64,000 nt of DNA from JBFMFH01 sp964481395 (GTDB taxonomy: Bacteria > Acidobacteriota > Vicinamibacteria > Vicinamibacterales > JAKQTR01). The position numbers and the translations under genes were made by a program. The stretch is taken from positions 13,496 through 77,495 of the forward strand of contig CAYZYG010000008.1 of NCBI GenBank assembly GCA_964481395.1, written 5' to 3'. A model generated the notes under the pieces. That model had not been told where the DNA came from. It was given only the letters and a program-made list of their open reading frames with translations, and ran no database searches. Positions 1-7,388 of this stretch are shown here, in pieces (position 1 is the stretch's first letter; every line of letters starts with the position of its first letter).

Positions 1-1
1 C

Positions 2-160
2 CAGCCGCGGTGGTGGCCCTATCTGAACCTGTATCTCGTCACATGGGGCCAGCACTGCTGTCGTCCGACGTACCCGCGCTGCGGGGAGTGCCCGATTGCC
101 GCGCGTTGCGCCCGGGTTGGCGTGACCGGCGTCGGCAAGCCCCGCCCGCCGACGCGCTGA
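2..160 (+). CDS. nth: Endonuclease III (DNA glycosylase/AP lyase), 3' end only
   Basis: Only the last 52 codons are inside the window. The visible tail carries the C-terminal [4Fe-4S] ligand pattern of the endonuclease III/HhH-GPD family: four cysteines spaced C-x6-C-x2-C-x5-C (CRPTYPRC, GEC, PIAARC), preceded by WGQHC. This cluster loop helps bind DNA in base-excision repair of oxidised pyrimidines. The frame is open from base 2 and stops with TGA at 158-160. A competing frame (10-240) starts inside this one and has no family features. The call is firm for the family; the choice between Nth and a MutY-like relative cannot be settled without the catalytic domain, although the short tail after the cluster favours Nth. 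Confidence 0.85.
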   Translation, partial: QPRWWPYLNLYLVTWGQHCCRPTYPRCGECPIAARCARVGVTGVGKPRPPTR

Positions 161-281
161 TCGTCGCGCGGTCTTCGGGCGTGAAAGGACCGAAACACGC
201 CGCCATTTCGGGTATCATCTGGCGGTTGCCCGCCCGCTGACCCCCGGGGCCGGGACGATCGATCCCCCGAAGGAGATGACC

Positions 282-827
282 ATGCGGAGACACGTATGCC
301 TGACCGTCGCAGCCGCAGCCGCGGGAGCCTGGCTGCTGATGCAGAGCGCCGGGCTGGCCCAGGCGCCCCCGGCAAACCCCGTCGTCGTACTCGAGACCAA
401 CAAGGGCACGATCACGATTGAACTCTATCCCCAGGAAGCCCCGAAGACCGTTGAACACTTCGTCGGTCTCGTCAAGAAAAACTTCTACAACCGCCAGCAC
501 TTCCACCGGGTGGAAAAGAACTTCGTCGTGCAGGTCGGCGACCCGGACTCCAAGGAACTCGCGAAGAAGGACGTGTGGGGCCGGCGGGGAAGCGGGCAAC
601 CCGTTGGCGTGGCTGAAATTAGCAAGAAACTGACGCACAAGAAGGGGACTGTCGGCATGGCGCATGCCGGGGATCCGGCCAAAGCCGACAGCCAGTTCTA
701 CATCACGCTGTCGGCCAGGCGGTCCCTCGACGGGAAGTACGCCGTCATCGGCCAGGTGACCTCCGGGATGGACGTCGCAGAAAAAATAGAAGTCGGCGAT
801 CTTGTGCGACGGATGTATGTAAAATAG
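282..827 (+). CDS. Secreted cyclophilin-type peptidyl-prolyl cis-trans isomerase
   Basis: A 181-residue protein with an N-terminal signal peptide (charged MRRH, hydrophobic run, cut near GLAQA) followed by one cyclophilin domain. The domain begins VVLETNKGTITIELYPQEAP and contains the typical HFHRV, GDPDS and SQFYITL segments, so it should catalyse proline isomerisation in the periplasm and help proteins fold there. ATG at 282 is preferred over ATG at 276 because AGGAG (271-275) touches the latter but sits six bases before the former. The gene stands alone, 121 bases after the nth tail, and converges with the DUF72 gene across a repeat-bearing gap. Confidence 0.92.
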   Translation: MRRHVCLTVAAAAAGAWLLMQSAGLAQAPPANPVVVLETNKGTITIELYPQEAPKTVEHFVGLVKKNFYNRQHFHRVEKNFVVQVGDPDSKELAKKDVWGRRGSGQPVGVAEISKKLTHKKGTVGMAHAGDPAKADSQFYITLSARRSLDGKYAVIGQVTSGMDVAEKIEVGDLVRRMYVK

Positions 828-845
828 GCGCGACGAGTTCATGGG

Positions 846-964
846 ACCGCGCAGAGCGCGCAGAGTTCGCAGACGGCGCGAATAAGAGCGGAATGCGAGA
901 GCAGCCGCTCCGGCCAATCAACGTTGAGCCACTTAGCCTTCCTGCGACTCTGCGTCCTCTGCGG
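846..964. repeat. Inverted arms of degenerate CGCAGAG repeats
   Basis: The left arm (846-874) repeats CGCAGAG-like words about three times. The right arm (940-964) holds their reverse complement (CTCTGCG). A 65-base unrelated core separates them. The right arm lies inside the 3' end of the minus-strand DUF72 gene and encodes its acidic tail EDAESQEG. The element sits between two convergent genes, where a hairpin could end transcription from both sides. It is one of about ten such elements in the window. Confidence 0.7.
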
Positions 965-1973
965 GCTTGTCCGCCGCGCGATCTCCCCCGAACAGCAAGT
1001 CTGACCCGTTTTCCTGCCCCTCGCCTTCTCCTGCGGCCACGGCCGTGACCAGAGGCCCGAGTTCCGGATAGCGCCGCACCATCTCAGCGGGATAGGTTCC
1101 CGTCGCGGTCTGGCCCGTTCGGTGGCGGAGCAGGACGGCATTGGCGATCGCTTTCGCCGCGAAGTGGTTGTTCAGGTAGACGTAGAGCCTGTTGACGATC
1201 TCGCGCACGACCTGAACGGTTGCGGCGAAACCGTCGAGCTCGCCTGGCGAATAGAAGTAATTGTACCGGTCGTCAGGATGGTCGTGCGTCCACCACTTCT
1301 CCGCGTTCCTGCCATGGAGCCGCATGTAGTAGAGAGCGCGCAGGTTCGGCAGATGGTCCTGCCGGATGGAGAAGCGGAACTTCGGTTCGTCGATCTGCGC
1401 CCAGGCTGCGCGGTGACGCCCGAGCAGGGCCAGCGTGTCCCCGGCTCGGTCGCTCCAGCTGCGGTGGCGCAGCTCCACGGCCATGGGGTACCCGTGGAAG
1501 ACGCCCAGCAGCCAGTCGAGGTAGTCACGGGCATCTGGCGCGTGCCGGAAGCTGGGCGGGAACTGGGCGAGGATTGGGCCGAGTTTTCCGGCTTCCGCCA
1601 GTGGATCGATCGCGCGAAGGAACCCGTCGGCATCCACGCGGGTTGCCGTGGGCAGGATGTCGGCGTCCGCAGCCTGGGCCGCGCGTGCCCCCCTGGCGTA
1701 CATCTGCGGATGCGTGAACTTCTGGTACAGCTTCAGGGAGAAGTCGAAGCCGGAAGGTGTCCGATCGGCCCACGAGCGTGTCACGGCAGGATCCGGCGCG
1801 CGGTAGAAGGTGGAATTCACCTCGACCGTGTCGAAGTGCTCGGCGTAGTACGCCAGTTCGTCGAAGCCTGACGACCGCCCCCCCCGCCGCCCTGCGGGAT
1901 AGAAGATGCCGTTCCACGTGCCTGGACCGGACGGGTAGCTCCAGCCCGACGTCCCGATACGAACGTCGCCCAT
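933..1973 (-). CDS. DUF72 (YecE-like) family protein
   Basis: A 346-residue protein that opens with the family hallmark RIGTSGWSYP and W-x-GIFYP. It continues with YAEHFDTVEVNSTFYRAP, LKLYQKFTH, LAQFPPSF and VELRHRSW, which are the conserved strands and loops of the TIM-barrel-like DUF72 fold. The biochemical role of DUF72 proteins is not established. An in-frame GTG lies at 1985, but ATG at 1973 has AGGTGGAG a few bases ahead and places GTSGW near the N-terminus as usual. The gene begins 25 bases after the stop of the ArsC-like selenoprotein gene and probably shares its transcript. Its last residues are written by the CGCAGAG repeat arm. Confidence 0.88.
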   Translation of the reverse strand: MGDVRIGTSGWSYPSGPGTWNGIFYPAGRRGGRSSGFDELAYYAEHFDTVEVNSTFYRAPDPAVTRSWADRTPSGFDFSLKLYQKFTHPQMYARGARAAQAADADILPTATRVDADGFLRAIDPLAEAGKLGPILAQFPPSFRHAPDARDYLDWLLGVFHGYPMAVELRHRSWSDRAGDTLALLGRHRAAWAQIDEPKFRFSIRQDHLPNLRALYYMRLHGRNAEKWWTHDHPDDRYNYFYSPGELDGFAATVQVVREIVNRLYVYLNNHFAAKAIANAVLLRHRTGQTATGTYPAEMVRRYPELGPLVTAVAAGEGEGQENGSDLLFGGDRAADKPAEDAESQEG

Positions 1974-1998
1974 CAGCGTCTCCACCTGGCGAGCGGCG

Positions 1999-2334
1999 TC
2001 ATCGCAGCTTCGCGTAGGCGTCCTTGTCGAAACCGAACAGCACCGTGGAGCCCTTCACCAGGACCGGGCGTTTGATCAGGTTCGGCTGTTCAAGCATGAG
2101 CGCGATGGCGTCTTTCTTCGTCCGGGGCATCGGCCGGGTCTTGAACACCGGGCTCCGCTTGCTCATGAAGTCCGGCAGCCGGGCCGCATCGACGTGTTTC
2201 TCGAGCAGTTCCCGGGGCGGAGGGGTCCGGTTGATGTCACGCTCCTCGACGGCGATCCCGCGCTCGGCCAGGTAACTCCTGGCATTGCGGCAGGTCGTTC
2301 AGGTCGGCTTGCAGTAGAAGACCGGCTTGGACAT
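1999..2334 (-). CDS. Predicted selenoprotein: ArsC/Spx-family thioredoxin-fold protein with UxxC motif
   Basis: The frame has one internal TGA, at 2301-2299 (codon 12), and is otherwise open for 111 residues. The N-terminus reads MSKPVFYCKPT-U-TTCRNARSYL. In ArsC/Spx/YffB proteins this position is the catalytic cysteine of the C-x-x-C site (P-x-C-T-x-C-R-x-A), so the TGA replaces exactly the residue that selenocysteine would replace, leaving Cys15 as the resolving thiol. Downstream residues (ERDINRTPP, FMSKRSPVFK, LIKRPVLVKGSTVLFGF) match the rest of the family, so no frameshift is needed. GGGAGG lies seven bases before ATG 2334, and a SECIS-like hairpin follows the TGA at the expected distance. 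Likely a redox enzyme or arsenate-reductase relative; the true substrate is unknown. The alternative is a sequencing error or nonsense mutation. Confidence 0.85.
2258..2301 (-). promoter_or_regulatory. Bacterial SECIS-like element downstream of in-frame TGA
   Basis: On the minus strand the TGA (2301-2299) is followed by 21 bases and then a five-base loop AGTTA (2277-2273). The loop is closed by a perfect six-base-pair stem, GCCAGG with CCTGGC (2283-2278 and 2272-2267). A further CCGC/GCGG pairing (2290-2287 with 2261-2258) lies across an internal loop. Known bacterial SECIS elements have a short apical stem, a small loop with G in its first two positions, and roughly 16-37 bases between UGA and loop. 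All three conditions hold here, with G second in the loop. Confidence 0.8.
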
Positions 2335-2352
2335 GGATGACCTCCCAGCAGC

Positions 2353-2358
2353 ATTCTA
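2353..2358 (-). promoter_or_regulatory. Candidate -10 box for the selenoprotein-DUF72 pair
   Basis: TAGAAT on the minus strand would start a transcript near 2346, giving a 12-base leader that contains only the GGGAGG ribosome site. No convincing -35 box is visible. Confidence 0.4.
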
Positions 2359-2437
2359 CCCTCGGGAGGTCAGCCGACTCCCTGGCCGGGGCGAAGGACC
2401 GATCCCCGGGCGACGCGGATTACAATGGACGACGGGC

Positions 2438-3079
2438 ATGTTGACGGTCAGCGAGATCTTCCACTCGATCCAGGGCGAGTCCACATATGCCGGCCGGCCT
2501 TGCGTCTTCGTCCGCCTGTCGGCGTGCGACCTCCGGTGCCGATGGTGCGACACTCCGTACGCGTTCACAGGCGGGCAGCGCAGAACCGTCGAGGACGTCG
2601 TGGCCGAGGTCGAGGGCTACGGCTGCGACCTGGTGGAGATTACCGGCGGCGAGCCGCTGCTGCAGGAGGATGTCTATCCCCTGATGACGCACCTCCTCGA
2701 ATCCGGACGGACGGTCCTGCTCGAGACCGGTGGCCATCTGAGCACCGAACGGGTACCCCCGGGTGTCGTCACCATCCTCGACGTGAAGTGCCCGGCCAGC
2801 GGCGAGGCAGCGCACACCCACTGGCCGAACCTGGACCGGCTCGGGCAACGTGATGAAGTGAAGTTCGTCGTCGGGGACCGGGACGACTACGAGTTCGCTC
2901 GCGACATCGTCGTGCGCCATGCGCTCGCCGGGCGGGTGGGCGCCGTGCTGCTGTCCCCCGTCCATGGCGAAATGGCTCCTGAGACGCTGGCCGCCTGGAT
3001 CCTGGCGGATCGCCTGCCGGTCCGGCTGCAGCTCCAGGTGCACAAGTACATCTGGGGGGCGGATGCCAGGGGGGTCTGA
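2438..3079 (+). CDS. queE: 7-carboxy-7-deazaguanine synthase
   Basis: A 213-residue radical SAM enzyme that makes 7-carboxy-7-deazaguanine, a step in queuosine/7-deazaguanine synthesis. It opens with SEIFHSIQGES and has the cluster-binding cysteines as C-x3-C-x2-C (Cys30, Cys34, Cys37, in ACDLRCRWC). The SAM-binding motif EITGGEPLLQ follows, and QVHKYIW closes the protein. The frame is open upstream to 2327, but ATG at 2438 matches the family N-terminus. TACAAT at 2421-2426 could be the -10 box, implying a very short leader. queC lies 87 bases downstream, separated by a repeat element, so the two are probably one functional unit. Confidence 0.95.
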   Translation: MLTVSEIFHSIQGESTYAGRPCVFVRLSACDLRCRWCDTPYAFTGGQRRTVEDVVAEVEGYGCDLVEITGGEPLLQEDVYPLMTHLLESGRTVLLETGGHLSTERVPPGVVTILDVKCPASGEAAHTHWPNLDRLGQRDEVKFVVGDRDDYEFARDIVVRHALAGRVGAVLLSPVHGEMAPETLAAWILADRLPVRLQLQVHKYIWGADARGV

Positions 3080-3080
3080 G

Positions 3081-3150
3081 AACAGGGACCTGGGAGCGGG
3101 GACCAGGCCGTTCTTTTTCCCAATCCCCAGTCCCCAATTCCCAATTCCCG
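3081..3150. repeat. Inverted arms of degenerate GGGACC/GGGGATT repeats between queE and queC
   Basis: The left arm (3081-3108) is G-rich with two GGGACC-like words. The right arm (3118-3150) is C-rich and repeats CAATCCCC/CAATTCCC. Together they nearly fill the gap between queE and queC and could fold into an imperfect hairpin. Confidence 0.6.
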
Positions 3151-3166
3151 AAAAGGGGCAGCCGAC

Positions 3167-3862
3167 ATGAGGCGTCCGGCGGTCGTGCTGCTGAGCGGAG
3201 GACTGGATTCGTGCACGGCGGCGGCCATCGCGAAGGCCGACGGATTCGACCTTCACGCACTCACGTTGGACTACGGTCAGCGCCACATCGTCGAGATGGA
3301 GGCCGCCCGCCGCGTGGCGCGAGCGCTCGGCGTCGCGGAGCACGTGGAGATCGCGCTGAATCTCGCGGCCTTCGGCGCCTCATCGTTGACCGGCCACGGC
3401 GACGTCCCGAGAGACGGCCGGCTCGACCGTCCCGGCATTCCGTCGACGTACGTCCCCGCGCGCAACACGGTGTTCCTGTCACTGGCGCTGTCGTGGGCAG
3501 AGTCCATCGAGGCACGTGACATCGTGACAGGCGTCACGGCGGTCGACTACTCGGGCTACCCGGACTGCCGGCCCGAGTTCATTGCCTCGTTCGAGCGCCT
3601 CGCGTCGCTGGCCACGCGGGCCGGGGTCGAGGGCCGGACGTTCCGCATCCATGCCCCGCTCATCGATCTCGGCAAGGCCGACATCATCCGGCGAGGTCTG
3701 GCCCTGGGCGTCGACTACGGCCTGACCCACAGTTGCTACGACCCTTCTCCCGCCGGCGTCCCCTGCGGGGCCTGCGACAGCTGCCGCCTCCGGGCGCTGG
3801 GCTTCGCCGAGGCGGGGATGCCCGATCCGCTTCTGGTGAGATTCGCCAGCGGACGACCATGA
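3167..3862 (+). CDS. queC: 7-cyano-7-deazaguanine (preQ0) synthase
   Basis: A 231-residue ATP-dependent enzyme that converts 7-carboxy-7-deazaguanine to preQ0. The PP-loop nucleotide motif SGGLDS is at residues 10-15, followed by LTLDYGQRH. The middle carries STYVPARNT and GVTAVDYSGYPDCR, typical of QueC. The C-terminal zinc site has four cysteines (SCYDP, then PCGACDSC). It directly follows queE, the preceding enzyme of the pathway. queD and the later queuosine genes are not in this window. Confidence 0.96.
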   Translation: MRRPAVVLLSGGLDSCTAAAIAKADGFDLHALTLDYGQRHIVEMEAARRVARALGVAEHVEIALNLAAFGASSLTGHGDVPRDGRLDRPGIPSTYVPARNTVFLSLALSWAESIEARDIVTGVTAVDYSGYPDCRPEFIASFERLASLATRAGVEGRTFRIHAPLIDLGKADIIRRGLALGVDYGLTHSCYDPSPAGVPCGACDSCRLRALGFAEAGMPDPLLVRFASGRP

Positions 3863-3881
3863 CACGATCGGACAGGAGACC

Positions 3882-5108
3882 ATGAAGACGCCGACGGAAC
3901 GCTTGTACTACACCGATCCCGACCTCACGTCCTTCGAAGCGGCCGTCACCGACTGCCGCGAACGGAACGGACGTCATGTCGTCGTCCTCGACCGGACGGC
4001 CTTCTATCCGACCTCCGGTGGGCAACCGCACGACGTAGGAACGCTGGCGGCCGGCATCGCGACAGTCAACGTGATCGAGGTCGAGGACGACGAGGAAGGG
4101 GAGATCCTCCACGCGACGGACGGTCCCATCTCTCCGGGGACGGTCATCCACGGAACCGTCGACGCCGTCCGGCGATTCGATCACCGGCAGCAGCACACCG
4201 GTCAGCACGTGCTGTCGGCCGCGTTCGACCGGCTCTTCGGCGCGCGAACGGTCGGGTTTCACCTTGGAGCCGAGGTGTCCACGCTCGACCTCGACGCCGC
4301 GCTGCCGCCCGACGCGATCGCGCGGGCGGAATCGGAGGCGAACCGCATCGTCTGGGAGAACAGGCCCGTCACGATTCGGTTCGTTTCACCAGAAGAGGCG
4401 GCCAACCTTCCCCTGAGAAAGGAACCGGTCAAGGCTGGGCCTCTGCGGCTGATCGGCGTCGAAGGATACGACCTGTCGGCCTGCGGCGGCACGCACGTCC
4501 GCGCGACCGGGGCCATCGGGATCATCGCCGTACGTTCGTGGGAGAAGCTGAGAGGCGGCACGCGGCTGACGTTCGTCTGCGGCGGCCGCGCCCTCGACGC
4601 GTTTCGGCTGCTGCGCGACGCAGTTGCCCGGAGCCTCACGCGGCTGTCGGTCGCGCCCGAGGAGCTGCCCGAGGCGATCGGGCGCGTCCAGGACGAGAAC
4701 AAGGCGCTGCAGCGAACGCTCCGGGCGTTCCAGGAAAAACTCGCCGGCTATGAGGCGGTTGCCATGGTGGCCCGCGGCGAGCGGGAAGGCGCCGTCCTGC
4801 TCATTGTCGAGGCTGTCGAGGCCCTGGATCAGAACGGGCTCAAGACGCTTGCGGCGGCGGCTGCGTCCACGTCAGGAGTCGTGGCGGCATTGTTCACGGA
4901 CGAGGAACCGGCCCTCGTGGCGATCGCCCGGGCCAGGAACGTCGATCTGGACGCATCGGCGGCGCTGAAGGCGCTTCTCGCGATGTACGGCGGGAAAGGC
5001 GGCGGTCGGCCCGACCTGGCGCAGGGAGGGGGCGTACGCGCCAGCCGGACGCATCTGAAGACCGCGTTGCGCGAGATTATCCGCGAGGCGCTTCGGCCCT
5101 CGACTTGA
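3882..5108 (+). CDS. AlaX-type alanyl-tRNA editing protein with DHHA1 domain
   Basis: A 408-residue, free-standing relative of the editing half of alanyl-tRNA synthetase. Residues 1-230 carry the two zinc-site motifs HTGQH (HxxxH) and CGGTH (CxxxH), expected to deacylate Ser- or Gly-charged tRNA-Ala. A helical linker follows, then a C-terminal DHHA1 domain ending in MYGGKGGGRPDLAQGGG, as in the long AlaX-L form. There is no aminoacylation domain. ATG at 3882 follows CAGGAGACC, a good ribosome site, 19 bases after queC, so it may share that transcript. The last 32 bases overlap the convergent gene ending at 5077. Confidence 0.93.
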   Translation: MKTPTERLYYTDPDLTSFEAAVTDCRERNGRHVVVLDRTAFYPTSGGQPHDVGTLAAGIATVNVIEVEDDEEGEILHATDGPISPGTVIHGTVDAVRRFDHRQQHTGQHVLSAAFDRLFGARTVGFHLGAEVSTLDLDAALPPDAIARAESEANRIVWENRPVTIRFVSPEEAANLPLRKEPVKAGPLRLIGVEGYDLSACGGTHVRATGAIGIIAVRSWEKLRGGTRLTFVCGGRALDAFRLLRDAVARSLTRLSVAPEELPEAIGRVQDENKALQRTLRAFQEKLAGYEAVAMVARGEREGAVLLIVEAVEALDQNGLKTLAAAAASTSGVVAALFTDEEPALVAIARARNVDLDASAALKALLAMYGGKGGGRPDLAQGGGVRASRTHLKTALREIIREALRPST

Positions 5109-5829
5109 TTCCCCGGAGCCACATGTTCCGGAGCAGGGCGCTGCCCGGAAGGATGACCCGCCAGTAACGCGCGAACAAGTCGCGTGACTCGGGGTCGGTG
5201 GCGAACACACGTGTCTGGGTCCGGATGAGGGTCCAGCCGTCCCCGAGGGGATGCAGCGAGAAGTTGATGACCGCCTTGGCAAACCCCGGTGCAGTCAGGG
5301 CCTGGAACGATTCAGGGGTTGATGCCACCGCGAGTCGCACGCCCGGAGGCGCCAGGACGACCGTTCCCAGCACGACCTCCCGGTCGGGGACCTCGGCCAA
5401 TTTGACGAAGGTCGTGCGCGTGGCCACGCTGAGGAGTGGGACGCCGTCGGGCGGATTCAGGATCGACTCGGGCCCGCTGGTGCCGCCCCGGCGCAACCAG
5501 ACGAGCGTGCGGTAGAAGGGGATCTCGTCGGCCGACACGCTCGACACGGCCTCGAATACGTCACGGGCTGACGCGCGCGCGGGAATCGCGTAGGACTCCG
5601 AGAACTGGAACACCGGCGCGAAGGCGTCGATCTCCGCCTCACGCGACGTGGCGTAGTTGGCGAGTGCGGGGCGGGTGAGCGACCAGGCGAGCAGGCCGAG
5701 CGCCACGACGACGAGCAGCAGCGCCGCTCCGCGATGTCTGATACCGACGACCCTCAGCGGGCGGATGACCGACCAGAGCCCGGCCGCGAGCAGAAGGGCC
5801 GCCGCATAGAAGATGAGCGACACGAACAC
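5077..5829 (-). CDS. Membrane-anchored protein of unknown function
   Basis: 250 residues, not recognised as a named family. Two hydrophobic helices lie in the first 55 residues (LIFYAAALLLAAGLW and LLLVVVALGLLAW). They are followed by a roughly 190-residue soluble part with paired strands (SFQALTAPGFAKAVINFSLH, GWTLIRTQTRVFATD) and a final FARYWRVILPGS, which recalls a START/SRPBCC-like ligand-binding fold. It starts with GTG eight bases after dacB and is the last gene of the minus-strand operon. Its 3' end overlaps the AlaX gene. Confidence 0.6.
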   Translation of the reverse strand: MFVSLIFYAAALLLAAGLWSVIRPLRVVGIRHRGAALLLVVVALGLLAWSLTRPALANYATSREAEIDAFAPVFQFSESYAIPARASARDVFEAVSSVSADEIPFYRTLVWLRRGGTSGPESILNPPDGVPLLSVATRTTFVKLAEVPDREVVLGTVVLAPPGVRLAVASTPESFQALTAPGFAKAVINFSLHPLGDGWTLIRTQTRVFATDPESRDLFARYWRVILPGSALLRNMWLRGIKSRAEAPRG

Positions 5830-5837
5830 GGCACGTC

Positions 5838-7388
5838 CTACCGGCGACGGAATTCGGCCAGGCGGGCGACCGCCCGATCGATGACGGCGTCGGCCTCGGC
5901 CTGCGGCACGTTGAAGTTGTTGACGATCATCGAAAAGACCAGCGGCTCGCCGTCGGCCGACGTCACGAATCCGGAGAGCGCCCGGGCGTGCGCGATCGAG
6001 CCCGTCTTGGCTCGGGCGTTGTTCTCCGCCTTGGTTCCCTTCATGCGGGCGGCGATCGTTCCGTCGACGCCGGCGATAGGTAGTGCGTCCAGGAACGGCT
6101 GGCGGTAGCGGTCATCCGCGTACATGGCCGTCAACACGTCGGCCACCATCGACGCGCTCAGGTAGTTATAGCGGGAGAGGCCGGATCCGTCGGCCAGCAC
6201 GTAGCGATCCGCTTCGATGTGCCACGCCTTCAACTGCTCTTCGATCGCGGCCTGGCCTGCCGAGGCCGATCCGGCCGGATCGGTCCCGGTGACGGTCGTG
6301 CCCACGAGACGAAGCAGCGTGTCCGCGTACAGGTTTTGGCTCACCTTGAGTGTCACCTTGATGATCTCGGCGAGCGGCGGAGAGACGTGCGTCAGCAGCA
6401 CCATTCGCACGGGCGGCCCGGATGGCGGCGTTGCGTCGGCGTCAGCGCGGACCGGAGAGGCCGCGAGGCTGTCGGCATCGACCGCCTCTCCCCGGACGGT
6501 GATGCCGCGGGCGACGAGCGCGCGGCGAAGCGCCGCCGCAAGGAAGACCGTCGGATTGTCCACGGAAACCGTCTGCCGAGCTTCCCTGCGGTCCAGAGCG
6601 ATCGAACCGGCGATCGTGAGAGCGTTCGATCCGGGGAACCTGCGGTACTCCAGGGAGGTCCGACTGCCTGCCTCGCCGGTCGTGACGACGCTCGTGACCT
6701 CCGGCACTCCCACATCGGGGACGAGCGTCACCACCGCCGGGGTGCCGGCGGCCGGTCCAGGTGTCACGGTGATAAGGACCGCGTTCTCGTTGAAGGCGAG
6801 ACCGCCGGCCGGCGTCGAGTACCCATAGGCGAGGTTGTCCCACGCCCATCCTCGGCCGAGCCCCTCGTCATCCAGGGCATCGTCGTTGCCGACGATCCGG
6901 CCGTCGACGGCCGTGATGCCGGCCGCGGCCAGATGGCCGGCCCAGTCATCGATGACGGACGGGCCCGGTCCGGGCCGTCCCGCGAAGGACGGATCGCCAG
7001 AGCCTTCGATGAGGAGGTCACCCTTGAGGACACCGTGCTCAATCGGGCCAGCAGCCACGAGCCTGGTCTCGAGCGTGCGGGTCCACCCGAGCCGCGCGGC
7101 GGCGACGGCCGCGGTCACGAGCTTCATGTTCGAGGCCGGCATCAGGAGCGTGCGCGGATTGCGCTCGAACAGCACCTCGCCGGACGCGAGCGACCGTACC
7201 GAGACGCCCCAGACGGCGTTGTCGAACGCTGCTGGTGCGAAGCAGGCGGCCAGGTCGGTCCGCAGCCACCCGAGCCCGGGCTTGGGACTGCCGCCCGGCG
7301 GGCGCGTCTCGGGCGTGACCGTCCTCGGGGCGCAGCCCGCCGCGGCGACGAGGATGAGCGCGAGCGCGACGGGGCGGAGCGTGGTCAC
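5838..7388 (-). CDS. dacB: D-alanyl-D-alanine carboxypeptidase/endopeptidase, PBP4 type (S13)
   Basis: A 516-residue penicillin-binding protein of peptidase family S13, which trims or cleaves peptidoglycan cross-links. The N-terminus has a lipoprotein-like signal ending LVAAAGC, so it may be lipid-anchored in the periplasm. The active-site triad motifs are in order: SxxK as SNMK (MPASNMKLVTAAV), SxN in SGLSRYN, and KTG in AKTGSIAHARALSGF. The GTG start overlaps the DUF4340 stop (GTGA), so translation is coupled. Its place in a gld-like ABC operon is unusual. Confidence 0.93.
   Translation of the reverse strand: MTTLRPVALALILVAAAGCAPRTVTPETRPPGGSPKPGLGWLRTDLAACFAPAAFDNAVWGVSVRSLASGEVLFERNPRTLLMPASNMKLVTAAVAAARLGWTRTLETRLVAAGPIEHGVLKGDLLIEGSGDPSFAGRPGPGPSVIDDWAGHLAAAGITAVDGRIVGNDDALDDEGLGRGWAWDNLAYGYSTPAGGLAFNENAVLITVTPGPAAGTPAVVTLVPDVGVPEVTSVVTTGEAGSRTSLEYRRFPGSNALTIAGSIALDRREARQTVSVDNPTVFLAAALRRALVARGITVRGEAVDADSLAASPVRADADATPPSGPPVRMVLLTHVSPPLAEIIKVTLKVSQNLYADTLLRLVGTTVTGTDPAGSASAGQAAIEEQLKAWHIEADRYVLADGSGLSRYNYLSASMVADVLTAMYADDRYRQPFLDALPIAGVDGTIAARMKGTKAENNARAKTGSIAHARALSGFVTSADGEPLVFSMIVNNFNVPQAEADAVIDRAVARLAEFRRR

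Noticed and set aside
10..240. A 76-residue plus-strand ORF at the window start
   Set aside because: The frame starting at base 2 shows the endonuclease III Fe-S cysteine pattern, so this ORF is a shadow.
1999..2334. Reading the ArsC-like gene as a pseudogene with a nonsense codon
   Set aside because: The TGA is at the one codon where Sec substitution is expected, and a SECIS-like hairpin is in place; no other damage is seen.
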